Positions 1 to 5,864 are shown, counted from the stretch's first letter. The stretch: DNA of 11,661 nt from Neisseria sicca 4320 (GCF_000193735.1 NZ_AEPF01000017.1:1-11661), one strand, 5' to 3'. The notes: generated from the sequence alone by a model not told the origin. Numbers and translations: made by a program.

Positions 1-16
1 TCATGTACCGACTGAT

Positions 17-28
17 TTCAGACGACCT
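17..28 (-). repeat. DNA uptake sequence, AG-muc dialect
   Basis: This is an exact TTCAGACGACCT, the reverse complement of AGGTCGTCTGAA. It is a single copy just left of the folD terminator. I see no supportable gene in the first 42 bases. Confidence 0.85.
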
Positions 29-42
29 TTACCACGACATCA

Positions 43-103
43 AAAAGCCAAGCCGGAACACGCGGGACACCGTATCCCTCCCGTGTATTCCGGCTCGGCT
101 TTT
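43..103. terminator. strong, probably bidirectional rho-independent terminator downstream of folD
   Basis: Two 25-base arms (43-67 and 79-103) pair almost completely. The only three non-Watson-Crick positions can form G-U pairs or mild mismatches, and the loop is 11 bases. Read on the minus strand from folD, the stem ends in a T run (A42-A46 on plus). Read on plus, it ends in TTTTC. It lies 20 bases past the folD stop, so it ends folD transcripts. It may also stop a plus-strand gene to the left of the window. Confidence 0.85.
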
Positions 104-122
104 CTATAACAATTTATATCAT

Positions 123-974
123 TCAGTCATGCAGTGCAGCCGCGTGCAAGGTATTTTCCAAAAGCGTCGCAATCGTCATCGGGCCGACGCCGCCGGGAAC
201 AGGGGTAATCATGCCAGCCCGTTCTTTTGCCACATCAAACTCCACATCACCGCACAAACTGCCATCTTCCAAACGGTTGATACCGACATCAATCACAACC
301 GCACCGGGCTTAATCCAACTGCCTTTAACAAAATTCGGGATACCCACGCCGACGACCAAAATATCCGCCGCAGCCACTTCATCAGCAAGATTCTGCGTCG
401 CGCTGTGGCATACCGTTACCGTCGCGCGTGCCAACAATAATTCCAAAGCCTGGGGTCTGCCTACAATATTTGAAGCGCCGACAACAACCGCCTTTTTCCC
501 TTTTGGATCGACCCCGTATTCTTCCAAAAGCGTCATTACGCCTTTGGGCGTACATGGCCGCATCAGCGGCATTTTCACTACCAGCCGTCCTATATTGTAA
601 GGATGGAAGCCGTCCACATCCTTATGTGGAACAATATTTTCCAGAACGGCCTGACTGTCGATATGTGCCGGCAACGGAAGCTGCACCAAAATACCGTCCA
701 CAGCATCATCCTCATTTAATCGCCCGACCAAATCCAACAACTCTTCTTGGGAAGTCGATTCGGGCAGCTCATAAGTCAAAGAACGGATACCGCATTTTTC
801 GCAAGCCAGCTTTTTATTGCGGACATATACCGCACTGGCAGGATCATTACCCACCAAAATGACCGCCAAACAAGGTTCGCGCAAACCATCTTCCTGACGC
901 TTTACCACCGCTTCGGCAACTTTTGCCAGTCTTTTGAACGACACCTCTTTACCGTTGATTAATTGTGCAGCCAT
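123..974 (-). CDS. folD: FolD bifunctional methylenetetrahydrofolate dehydrogenase / methenyltetrahydrofolate cyclohydrolase
   Basis: FolD interconverts 5,10-methylene-THF, 5,10-methenyl-THF and 10-formyl-THF with NADP+ in the cytoplasm, feeding purine and formyl-methionine synthesis. The 283-residue product has the family length. Visible motifs are the catalytic Y50-xxx-K54 pair, VQLPLP (98-103), DGFHP (121-125), the Rossmann segment VVVGASNIVGRP (163-174) and PVPGGVGPMT (258-267). The start is ATG at 972-974, with GGAAGG 7 bases upstream. An in-frame ATG ten codons earlier would add residues not seen in the family. The gene stands alone: a terminator follows, and the tRNA operon upstream runs the other way. 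The arginine often found in the GRSxIVG loop is alanine here, which I believe is normal for neisserial FolD. Confidence 0.96.
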   Translation of the reverse strand: MAAQLINGKEVSFKRLAKVAEAVVKRQEDGLREPCLAVILVGNDPASAVYVRNKKLACEKCGIRSLTYELPESTSQEELLDLVGRLNEDDAVDGILVQLPLPAHIDSQAVLENIVPHKDVDGFHPYNIGRLVVKMPLMRPCTPKGVMTLLEEYGVDPKGKKAVVVGASNIVGRPQALELLLARATVTVCHSATQNLADEVAAADILVVGVGIPNFVKGSWIKPGAVVIDVGINRLEDGSLCGDVEFDVAKERAGMITPVPGGVGPMTIATLLENTLHAAALHD

Positions 975-1012
975 AAACCTTCCTTCCCAATCAAAATGAA
1001 ACAATATCGGCG

Positions 1013-1018
1013 ATTATC
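1013..1018 (-). promoter_or_regulatory. possible -10 element for folD
   Basis: The minus strand reads GATAAT, one change from TATAAT, and would give a leader of about 30 bases before folD. No good -35 lies 16-18 bases upstream, so this is tentative. A perfect AAACCGGTTT palindrome (1027-1036) sits between the expected -35 and -10 positions. Confidence 0.3.
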
Positions 1019-1172
1019 GCATTTTTAAACCGGTTTGACACATCCCGTAAAACCACATTCCTGCACATTCAAACCCCTATTCCCATTCCATTTCCTGGCA
1101 TACCCATAAAAATAAATCTTAATGAAAAATAAAAAGATAGGACAAGAAATAAAAACAAACTTAAAAATACAG

Positions 1173-1201
1173 TTGACCTTTTACAAACCTATGTGTATAG
1201 T
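1173..1201 (+). promoter_or_regulatory. sigma-70 promoter of the tRNA operon
   Basis: TTGACC (1173-1178) and TATAGT (1196-1201) are separated by exactly 17 bases. Each is one base from consensus. Transcription would start near 1208, only about 8 bases before tRNA-Pro. The near-consensus match and AT-rich upstream DNA fit a strong stable-RNA promoter. Confidence 0.85.
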
Positions 1202-1215
1202 TTCACTCTTCAAGT

Positions 1216-1293
1216 CGGGGCGTAGCGCAGCCCGGTTAGCGCATCTGCTTTGGGAGCAGAGGGTCGTGAGTTCGAATCCCACCGCCCCGACCA
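1216..1293 (+). tRNA. tRNA-Pro (UGG)
   Basis: The acceptor arms CGGGGCG and CGCCCCG pair fully, followed by discriminator A and an encoded CCA. The anticodon stem TCTGC/GCAGA holds loop TTTGGGA, giving anticodon TGG. The T arm has the usual GTTCGAATC-type core (T loop TTCGAAT). It is the first gene of a three-tRNA operon. Confidence 0.95.
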
Positions 1294-1320
1294 ATAATGC
1301 TTTAGCACGAATCGGCATGA

Positions 1321-1397
1321 GCGCCCGTAGCTCAACCGGATAGAGCACCGACCTTCTAAGTCGGGGGTTACAGGTTCGATTCCTGTCGGGCGTGCCA
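1321..1397 (+). tRNA. tRNA-Arg (UCU)
   Basis: The acceptor arms GCGCCCG and CGGGCGT pair with one G-U at the terminal position, followed by discriminator G and encoded CCA. The anticodon stem CCGAC/GTCGG holds loop CTTCTAA, giving anticodon TCT, which reads AGA/AGG. It lies 27 bases after tRNA-Pro with no intervening promoter or terminator. Confidence 0.95.
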
Positions 1398-1412
1398 AAA
1401 ATTTAGTTTTAC

Positions 1413-1489
1413 GGTGGCTGTAGCTCAGTTGGTAGAGCCCTGGATTGTGATTCCAGTTGTCGTGGGTTCGAGCCCCATCAGCCACCCCA
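1413..1489 (+). tRNA. tRNA-His (GUG)
   Basis: The gene encodes the extra 5' G (G-1) opposite C73 that is typical of tRNA-His, then GTGGCTG paired with CAGCCAC, and CCA. The anticodon stem CTGGA/TCCAG holds loop TTGTGAT, giving anticodon GTG. It is the last tRNA, directly followed by the operon terminator. Confidence 0.96.
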
Positions 1490-1493
1490 AAAT

Positions 1494-1524
1494 AAAAGTC
1501 CTGCAAATATCATGCAGGACTTTT
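1494..1524 (+). terminator. rho-independent terminator of the tRNA operon
   Basis: The stem AAAAGTCCTGCA (1494-1505) pairs perfectly with 1513-1524 across a 7-base loop. It is followed by a T-rich tract (TTTTTCTTTTTTTC). It starts 5 bases after tRNA-His. Confidence 0.93.
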
Positions 1525-1594
1525 TCTTTTTTTCTTTAAAATATTCAGTTACCCTTGCCGTATTTCTTTCTTTTATCCAAAGGAATTTAGACAA

Positions 1595-1643
1595 AAATAC
1601 CATACTACCTTTTCTCTTAAAAGAAAATAATAGTATGGTATTT
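1595..1643 (-). terminator. AT-rich hairpin, likely terminator of the GlsB-like gene
   Basis: A perfect 13-bp stem (1595-1607 with 1631-1643) encloses a second small stem (1610-1614 with 1623-1627). Read on the minus strand, it ends in a T run from the A tract at 1593-1597. It lies about 57 bases past the stop of the minus-strand gene. The stem has only four G-C pairs, so it may be weak. Confidence 0.55.
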
Positions 1644-1700
1644 ATATTGCGCTTTAAAGCGGCAGGCCGGCAAACCAACCCATATTTTAATCCATATTTA

Positions 1701-1949
1701 TTAACGGATTCTCAGAAAACGGGTATAAACTGCCAAAATAATTACTGCAAAAATAGTTGATGCAATCCATCCTGCAGGCTCACCTACACGATACCAACCT
1801 AAACTTTGGCCTACAAATCCTGCCAAAGCCGATCCGGCTATACCCAAGAGGGTAGTCATAATGAATCCGAAATTTTCTCTGCCAGGATGCAGGAATTTTG
1901 CCAAGACGCCGACGATGAAACCAATGATGATCGTAACGATCCATCCCAT
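1701..1949 (-). CDS. GlsB/YeaQ/YmgE-family small membrane stress protein
   Basis: The 82-residue, very hydrophobic protein has three likely membrane helices, at about residues 2-19, 27-48 and 58-77. The glycine-rich pattern (GFIVGVLAKFLHPG, then LLGIAGSALAGFVG) is typical of the transglycosylase-associated/YeaQ family. Despite that name, family members have no shown transglycosylase activity. Several are induced by envelope or general stress. The ATG at 1947-1949 has GGAGG 8 bases upstream. The gene is monocistronic and divergent from the hydrolase-acetyltransferase pair. The family assignment is good, but the exact function is unknown. Confidence 0.88.
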   Translation of the reverse strand: MGWIVTIIIGFIVGVLAKFLHPGRENFGFIMTTLLGIAGSALAGFVGQSLGWYRVGEPAGWIASTIFAVIILAVYTRFLRIR

Positions 1950-2033
1950 AATATTACCTCCGTGTGATTTTCAAAGTTGTTTTAATCAGCTCTCCCAGCT
2001 CCCTTAGAAGCGGAAACCCTGAAAAGCCTTTGC

Positions 2034-2063
2034 ATAATACAGAACACTTTGGCAAACTGTCCT
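2034..2063 (-). promoter_or_regulatory. possible promoter of the GlsB-like gene
   Basis: On the minus strand, AGGACA (2058-2063, 4 of 6 to consensus) and TATTAT (2034-2039, 5 of 6) are 18 bases apart. The leader would be about 78 bases. A 9-bp perfect AT hairpin (2072-2080 with 2085-2093) lies just upstream of the -35 element. Confidence 0.35.
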
Positions 2064-2150
2064 GCCATGGTGTTTATTTTTCTTAAAATAAACTGATTTT
2101 AAGTACTTTTACTGTATTGTGTGGCAACGATACAAAAATTTCTCTTACCA

Positions 2151-2162
2151 AGGTCGTCTGAA
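2151..2162 (+). repeat. DNA uptake sequence fused to a ribosome-binding site
   Basis: An exact AGGTCGTCTGAA runs directly into AAGGAA, the apparent Shine-Dalgarno of the next gene. The last AA of the uptake sequence is also the start of that ribosome-binding site. Confidence 0.85.
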
Positions 2163-2173
2163 AGGAAATCCAA

Positions 2174-2707
2174 ATGAACACGGAAAATACGCTTTGCCTG
2201 ATTGTCGATATTCAGGAACGCCTGCTGCCCGCATTGCACGGCAGTGGACAAATGGTCGAACATTGCCGCATCCTGCTGCAAGGCCTGTCGGCTTTAAACA
2301 TACCGTTTGCAGCAACGGAACAATATCCGAAGGGTTTGGGTAAAACGGTTCCCGCCATATCCCTGCTTCTGCACAATACGCCGATATTCGAAAAAACCCG
2401 TTTTTCCGCCGCATCACCCGAAGTCATGGCCATTCTGAAAGAGAAACAAATCGAAAACATCATCTTAATCGGTGCGGAAGCGCACATCTGTATGCTTCAG
2501 ACGACCTTGGACTTGCTCAAGCACAATATCCGCGTCCACATTCCTTACGAATGTACCACCTCCAGAAACCCGCTTAACAAAGACAATGCCCTGCAGCAGA
2601 TGCTTACTGCCGGAGCCGCCGTATCCAACGTTGAGAGTTTATTATTCAACCTGATGGGTGATGCGAAACATCCTGCCTTTAAAACCATTTCCAAACTCAT
2701 CCAATAG
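2174..2707 (+). CDS. isochorismatase-family cysteine hydrolase
   Basis: The 177-residue cytosolic protein has the cysteine-hydrolase fold. The catalytic triad is visible as D12 in LIVDIQ, K74 in FEKTRF and C106 in AEAHICMLQTT, each in the expected context. This subfamily (YcaC-like) includes hydrolases of isochorismate, nicotinamide and other amides. The length and lack of extra domains do not identify the substrate. The ATG at 2174 follows AAGGAA by 7 bases. The downstream acetyltransferase begins 18 bases after the stop, so the two are probably cotranscribed. An internal uptake sequence at 2496-2507 is read through as part of LQTTL, right after the catalytic cysteine. Confidence 0.9.
   Translation: MNTENTLCLIVDIQERLLPALHGSGQMVEHCRILLQGLSALNIPFAATEQYPKGLGKTVPAISLLLHNTPIFEKTRFSAASPEVMAILKEKQIENIILIGAEAHICMLQTTLDLLKHNIRVHIPYECTTSRNPLNKDNALQQMLTAGAAVSNVESLLFNLMGDAKHPAFKTISKLIQ
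2496..2507 (-). repeat. DNA uptake sequence inside a coding region
   Basis: An exact TTCAGACGACCT lies in the hydrolase gene, encoding residues just after the catalytic Cys106. Confidence 0.85.
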
Positions 2708-2725
2708 CCGGCAGGTCGTCTGGAA

Positions 2726-3223
2726 ATGGAATACACGATTACTCTGGCGAAAACAGAAGACCTGCCCGACATTGTCGAAATCTACAACAGTACGATTGAA
2801 GCGCGCCAATCCACCGCCGATTTATCGCCCGTCAGCATCGAAACCCGCAAGCCTTGGTTTGAAGCACATTCCGGCAAACGCCCGCTTTATGTCTTGAAAA
2901 ACCATAGCGGCGAATTGCTGGCATGGGGCAGCTTCAGCGATTATTATCCGCGCCACGCGTTTCACATCAGCGCGGAAATCAGTATTTATGTCCGGCACAA
3001 TATGCGCGGGGTCGGCGTCGGTAAAATCCTGCTGCGCAATATGTTGGAGCGTGCGCCCTCCTTGGGCATTAAAAACGTTTTGGCCGTGATTTTCGGACAC
3101 AACCACCCCAGCCTGCATCTTTTTCACTCGTTCGGTTTTCAAGAATGGGGCAGATTGCCCGCAGCGTGCGATTTGGAAACATTTGAAGCGGATGTGGTCA
3201 TCTTGGGCAAACAGATAACGTAA
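2726..3223 (+). CDS. GNAT-family N-acetyltransferase, phosphinothricin acetyltransferase-like
   Basis: The protein transfers an acetyl group from acetyl-CoA to an amine. At 165 residues it has the family length. Motif A, the acetyl-CoA pyrophosphate loop, is R94-GVGVG-K100, following the beta strand ISIYV. The N terminus (ITLAKTEDLPDIVEIYNSTI) and the end of the fold (FGHNHPSLHLFHSFGFQEWGRL) match the Pat/YncA branch, which acetylates phosphinothricin or methionine sulfone-type substrates. The true substrate is not determinable here. The start at 2726 lies 18 bases after the hydrolase stop. It is preceded by a degenerate uptake sequence (2713-2724, one mismatch) and only a weak ribosome-binding site, so translation may be coupled to the hydrolase. 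Confidence 0.88.
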   Translation: MEYTITLAKTEDLPDIVEIYNSTIEARQSTADLSPVSIETRKPWFEAHSGKRPLYVLKNHSGELLAWGSFSDYYPRHAFHISAEISIYVRHNMRGVGVGKILLRNMLERAPSLGIKNVLAVIFGHNHPSLHLFHSFGFQEWGRLPAACDLETFEADVVILGKQIT

Positions 3224-3267
3224 TCCTCCCCAAAGAACCCAACCTGAAAGATCATGAGTATCAGTAA

Positions 3268-3302
3268 AAAGGTCGTCTGAAATCTACTTTCAGACGACCT
3301 TT
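3268..3302. terminator. bidirectional terminator made of two inverted uptake sequences
   Basis: The 15-bp perfect stem AAAGGTCGTCTGAAA (3268-3282) pairs with 3288-3302 across a 5-base loop. It holds uptake sequences at 3270-3281 and 3289-3300. It sits between convergent genes: 44 bases after the GNAT stop and 4 bases after the sspB stop. T-rich tracts follow on both strands (CGTTTT on plus, TTTTT from A3266-A3270 on minus). Confidence 0.9.
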
Positions 3303-3306
3303 CGTT

Positions 3307-3723
3307 TTATTTGACGAACTTCAATATCTTGCCCGACTTGGCAGGTTCGCCGTCAGTCGGCTTATCTGCCGCCGGCTCCTGCTGCGCCTCATTACCGGAA
3401 GCATCCGCTTCGTAAGGCTCGACTTCGAACCCCATCCCCTCCCCGCTTTCGCGGGAGAAGATACTGATAACATGGCCGACAGGAATCCAAATATCGTGCG
3501 CCACCCCGCCGAAACGGGCGGAAAAGCTGATCCAATCGTTATCGATATTCAGATTATGGCTGGCGGTCGGGCCGATATTCAGTACGATTTCATTGTCGCG
3601 GACATATTGCATGGGTACGCGGGTATGTTCGTTAACCCAAACGACCAGATGCGGCGTTTGGCCATTGTCCGTACACCATTCATATAAGGCACGAAGCAGA
3701 TAGGGTTTGGTCGAAGTCGTCAT
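3307..3723 (-). CDS. sspB: SspB, ClpXP protease specificity-enhancing factor
   Basis: SspB tethers ssrA-tagged and some other substrates to ClpX. The N-terminal part (about residues 1-105: KPYLLRALYEWC, then GGVAHDIWIPVGHVISIFSRE) is the SspB substrate-binding fold. A low-complexity acidic, proline/alanine-rich linker follows (about 106-130). The C-terminal KILKFVK resembles the ClpX-binding tail of Escherichia coli SspB, which ends LRVVK. At 138 residues it is shorter than the E. coli protein because the linker is short. The ATG at 3721-3723 has AAAGGAG 5 bases upstream. It starts 19 bases after sspA and forms an operon with it. Confidence 0.93.
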   Translation of the reverse strand: MTTSTKPYLLRALYEWCTDNGQTPHLVVWVNEHTRVPMQYVRDNEIVLNIGPTASHNLNIDNDWISFSARFGGVAHDIWIPVGHVISIFSRESGEGMGFEVEPYEADASGNEAQQEPAADKPTDGEPAKSGKILKFVK

Positions 3724-3742
3724 GGTATCTCCTTTCGGAAGC

Positions 3743-4348
3743 TTATCGGCGCATGGCTTTCTCGGCGGGCGTCAGCGCTTCGATGAAGGCCTCGCGTTGG
3801 AAAATACGTTCGGCGTATTTCAACAAAGGTGCGGCGGATTTGCCGAGTTTGATGTCGTAATGATCAAGCCGCCACAACAAAGGAGACAGCGCTACGTCAA
3901 TCATAGAAAAATCTTCGCCGAGGATGTATTTGCTCTTCGCAAACGCAGGAGCCAGCATTGTCAGTCCGTTACCGATGGCTTCGCGCGCTTTAGCCTGTTC
4001 TTTGTTGGTCGCGTTAGGGTTTTCCAAAACATGGACGAAGTTGAACAATTCTTTTTCCATGCGGAACAACACCAAACGCCCGCGTCCGCGCATCACGGGA
4101 TCACCCGGCATCAGTTGCGGATGCGGGAAACGTTCGTCGATATATTCATTGATGATGTTGGACTCATGCAAGATGAGGTCGCGTTCAACCAAAACAGGTA
4201 CTTGATTGTACGGATTCATTACGGCAAGGTCTTCGGGCTTGTTGAAAATATCGACATCTTTGATTTCAAAATCCATGCCTTTTTCGTACAACACGAAACG
4301 GCAGCGTTGGCTGAACGGGCAGGTAATGCCTGAATATAAGGTCATCAT
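3743..4348 (-). CDS. sspA: SspA, stringent starvation protein A (GST-fold RNA polymerase-associated protein)
   Basis: The 201-residue protein has a thioredoxin-like N domain (about 1-80) and a helical GST C domain. In E. coli, SspA binds RNA polymerase and helps stress and late-phage transcription. The surface PHP motif important there is present at P75-H76-P77 (ERFPHPQLMP). The N-terminal TCPFSQRC has C10 in a CPFS context like a glutaredoxin/omega GST. V50-P51 and E62-S63 fit a GST-type glutathione pocket, although classical SspA proteins are not active GSTs. The start is ATG at 4346-4348, with AGGAG 10 bases upstream. A second ATG follows immediately. The open frame extends 32 codons further but without family resemblance. 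sspB follows after 19 bases. Confidence 0.93.
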   Translation of the reverse strand: MMTLYSGITCPFSQRCRFVLYEKGMDFEIKDVDIFNKPEDLAVMNPYNQVPVLVERDLILHESNIINEYIDERFPHPQLMPGDPVMRGRGRLVLFRMEKELFNFVHVLENPNATNKEQAKAREAIGNGLTMLAPAFAKSKYILGEDFSMIDVALSPLLWRLDHYDIKLGKSAAPLLKYAERIFQREAFIEALTPAEKAMRR

Positions 4349-4372
4349 GGTAATTGGGCTCCTGTATCCGGT

Positions 4373-4392
4373 TTCAGACGGCCTGCGTCTGA
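4373..4392 (-). repeat. AG-dialect uptake sequence forming a hairpin in the sspA leader
   Basis: TTCAGACGGCCT (4373-4384) is the reverse of AGGCCGTCTGAA, the AG dialect rather than the AG-muc dialect used elsewhere here. TCAGACG (4374-4380) pairs with CGTCTGA (4386-4392) around a 5-base loop. The hairpin would be about 25 bases upstream of the sspA start. Confidence 0.7.
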
Positions 4393-4420
4393 TACGACCG
4401 TTGAACAAATTAATCGCAGA

Positions 4421-4426
4421 ATTATA
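4421..4426 (-). promoter_or_regulatory. probable -10 of the sspA-sspB operon
   Basis: The minus strand reads a perfect TATAAT, which would start transcription near 4414 and give a leader of about 66 bases. No convincing -35 is seen at 16-18 bases, so this rests on the -10 alone. Confidence 0.4.
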
Positions 4427-4508
4427 CGCGATTGCATACAACAATTCTAGAAAAACAGGATAATATATTGTTTTAAATTATATTTTTTGACTTCCCCATC
4501 TTAAGTCA

Positions 4509-4615
4509 TATAGTGGATTAAATTTAAATCAGGACAAGGCGACGAAGCCGCAGACAGTACAAATAGTACGGCAAGGCGAGGCAACGCCGTACTGGTTTAA
4601 AGTTAATCCACTATA
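4509..4615 (+). mobile_element. Correia repeat enclosed element (CREE), short form
   Basis: The element opens with TATAGTGGATTAA and closes with TTAATCCACTATA, the typical Correia terminal inverted repeats with TA at each end. The interior (AGGACAAGGCGACGAAGCCG, then ACAAATAGTACGGCAAGGCG) is the standard core. At 107 bp it matches the roughly 105-bp class that lacks the internal IHF-site segment, as opposed to the roughly 155-bp class. It is non-autonomous and codes for nothing. Such elements can form RNase III-cleavable hairpins and create promoters at their ends. Confidence 0.95.
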
Positions 4616-4645
4616 CAACGCAATATCGCTGCATTCCGTATAAAT

Positions 4646-4693
4646 AAAGAGGTCGTCTGAAAACCCGAAATCCGGTTTTCAGACGACCTCTTT
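4646..4693 (-). terminator. dapD terminator made of two inverted uptake sequences
   Basis: A 20-bp perfect stem (4646-4665 with 4674-4693) with an 8-base loop contains uptake sequences at 4650-4661 and 4678-4689. Read on the minus strand, it ends in TTTATTTAT. It lies about 87 bases past the dapD stop. Confidence 0.85.
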
Positions 4694-4746
4694 CCATTCA
4701 AACAAGGGAAACCGTTTGCCTGAAGCCCGTTTATTTTTTGGGCTGT

Positions 4747-4758
4747 TTCAGACGACCT
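4747..4758 (-). repeat. DNA uptake sequence just past dapD
   Basis: An exact TTCAGACGACCT 21 bases beyond the dapD stop. It is single, with no inverted partner nearby. Confidence 0.85.
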
Positions 4759-4779
4759 CCCCCCTTTACTGTTCGCCGA

Positions 4780-5601
4780 TTAAATACCGCGCAGCAATTC
4801 GTTCACGCTGGTTTTGGCGCGGGTTTGCGCGTCCACGCGTTTGACGATGACGGCGCAGTAGAGGCTGTGGCTGCCGTCTTTGGAAGGCATGCTGCCGGAC
4901 ACGACAACCGAGCCTGCCGGTACGCGGCCTTGGTAGATTTCGCCGGTGGTACGGTCGAAGATTTTGGTGGATTGTCCGATGAACACGCCCATGGAAATCA
5001 CGCTGCCTTCTTCGACAATCACGCCTTCGACGATTTCGGAACGCGCGCCGATGAAGCAGTTGTCTTCAATGATGGTCGGGCTGGCTTGCAGAGGTTCGAG
5101 TACGCCGCCGATGCCGACGCCGCCGCTCAAGTGGACGTTTTTACCGATTTGCGCGCAAGAGCCGACGGTCGCCCAAGTATCGACCATCGCGCCTTCGTCA
5201 ACGTATGCGCCGATGTTGACATAAGACGGCATCAATACGACGTTTTTGGCAACGAAGCTGCCACGACGCGCAACAGCACCGGGTACGGCGCGAAAACCTG
5301 CGGCGCGGAATTCGTCTTCCGACCAGTCGGCAAACTTGGTCGGTACTTTGTCGTAGTATTTGTTCACGCCGTCGTTGAGGACTTCGTTGTCTTGGATGCG
5401 GAAGGACAACAGGACGGCTTTTTTCGCCCATTCGTTGACTTTCCATTCGCCCAAGCCCAAGCGTTCGGCGACGCGCAATTTGCCTGAATCGAGTTGGCGG
5501 ATGGTTTCCAACACGGCTTCTTTGACTTCGGGGGTAACGGTGGTCGGGGTGATGTCCGCGCGGTTTTCAAAGGCGGTTTCGATGATGTTTTGCAAAGACA
5601 T
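4780..5601 (-). CDS. dapD: DapD, 2,3,4,5-tetrahydropyridine-2,6-dicarboxylate N-succinyltransferase
   Basis: DapD transfers succinyl from succinyl-CoA to tetrahydrodipicolinate in the succinylase branch of lysine and meso-diaminopimelate synthesis, so it supplies peptidoglycan. The 273-residue product equals the family length. It has a helical N domain (about 1-105) and then hexapeptide repeats of a left-handed beta helix (about 115-235, for example VNIGAYVDEGAMVDTWATVG). D141 and E189, the residues proposed for catalysis in studied DapD enzymes, are both present at the same numbers. The ATG at 5599-5601 has AAGGAA 6 bases upstream. An in-frame ATG 25 codons earlier lacks family support. The gene is monocistronic, divergent from glnE, with a Correia element on each side. 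Confidence 0.96.
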   Translation of the reverse strand: MSLQNIIETAFENRADITPTTVTPEVKEAVLETIRQLDSGKLRVAERLGLGEWKVNEWAKKAVLLSFRIQDNEVLNDGVNKYYDKVPTKFADWSEDEFRAAGFRAVPGAVARRGSFVAKNVVLMPSYVNIGAYVDEGAMVDTWATVGSCAQIGKNVHLSGGVGIGGVLEPLQASPTIIEDNCFIGARSEIVEGVIVEEGSVISMGVFIGQSTKIFDRTTGEIYQGRVPAGSVVVSGSMPSKDGSHSLYCAVIVKRVDAQTRAKTSVNELLRGI

Positions 5602-5626
5602 GGGGATTCCTTTTGAAGAGGGTAAA

Positions 5627-5638
5627 AGGTCGTCTGAA
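5627..5638 (+). repeat. DNA uptake sequence in the dapD leader
   Basis: An exact AGGTCGTCTGAA about 25 bases upstream of the dapD start. It belongs to a cluster of three uptake sequences between dapD and glnE. Confidence 0.85.
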
Positions 5639-5704
5639 AAATTCGGATGACCTGCAAACAGGCGGTATTTTGCCATGTAAACGCTTTGCCGTCAGCTTTT
5701 GCAA

Positions 5705-5742
5705 AGGTCGTCTGAAAGGTGTTTTGCTGTTTCAGACGACCT
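5705..5742. repeat. inverted pair of uptake sequences between divergent dapD and glnE
   Basis: AGGTCGTCTGAAA (5705-5717) pairs perfectly with 5730-5742 across a 12-base loop. It looks like the terminator hairpins elsewhere in the window but lies upstream of both flanking genes, and neither strand shows a clear T tract. Confidence 0.85.
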
Positions 5743-5757
5743 CCAAGATTGCTATGA

Positions 5758-5830
5758 TATAGTGGCTTAACTTTAAACAAACCGGTACGGCATCCCCTCG
5801 CTTTGTCCTGATTTAAAGTTAATCCACTAT
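5758..5830 (-). mobile_element. internally deleted Correia element
   Basis: The 73-bp remnant starts TATAGTGGCTTAA and ends TTAATCCACTAT. Its core pieces (ACCGGTACGGC, CCTCGC, TTGTCCTGATTTAAAG) match the reverse complement of the element at 4509-4615, with most of the middle missing. Its orientation is opposite to that element. The right end is 34 bases before glnE. Confidence 0.85.
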
Positions 5831-5864
5831 CCCATTCCCGTCATCCTTTCAAACGGAATCCGAA

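Larger units (their letters stand above)
4349..4779. other. sspA-dapD intergenic region
   Basis: These 431 bases hold no supportable gene. In order they contain the sspA leader hairpin and -10, a 107-bp Correia element (4509-4615), a 20-bp-stem terminator made of uptake sequences (4646-4693) and one more uptake sequence (4747-4758). The stretch 4445-4508 is AT-rich and otherwise featureless. Confidence 0.75.

Noticed and set aside
1027..1036. AAACCGGTTT palindrome upstream of folD as an operator
   Set aside because: It is a short palindrome with no associated regulator or second copy in this window. Chance is likely.
1216..1489. Integration site for a mobile element at the tRNA genes
   Set aside because: All three tRNAs are intact, followed by a terminator, with no integrase gene or repeated tRNA 3' end nearby.
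4738..5487. 249-codon plus-strand open frame over dapD
   Set aside because: It is antisense to a complete dapD, low in complexity, with no credible ribosome-binding site or family.
4509..5830. Composite transposon carrying dapD
   Set aside because: The flanking Correia elements carry no transposase, the right copy is deleted, and dapD is an expected core gene here. I kept only the weaker inversion and promoter idea.
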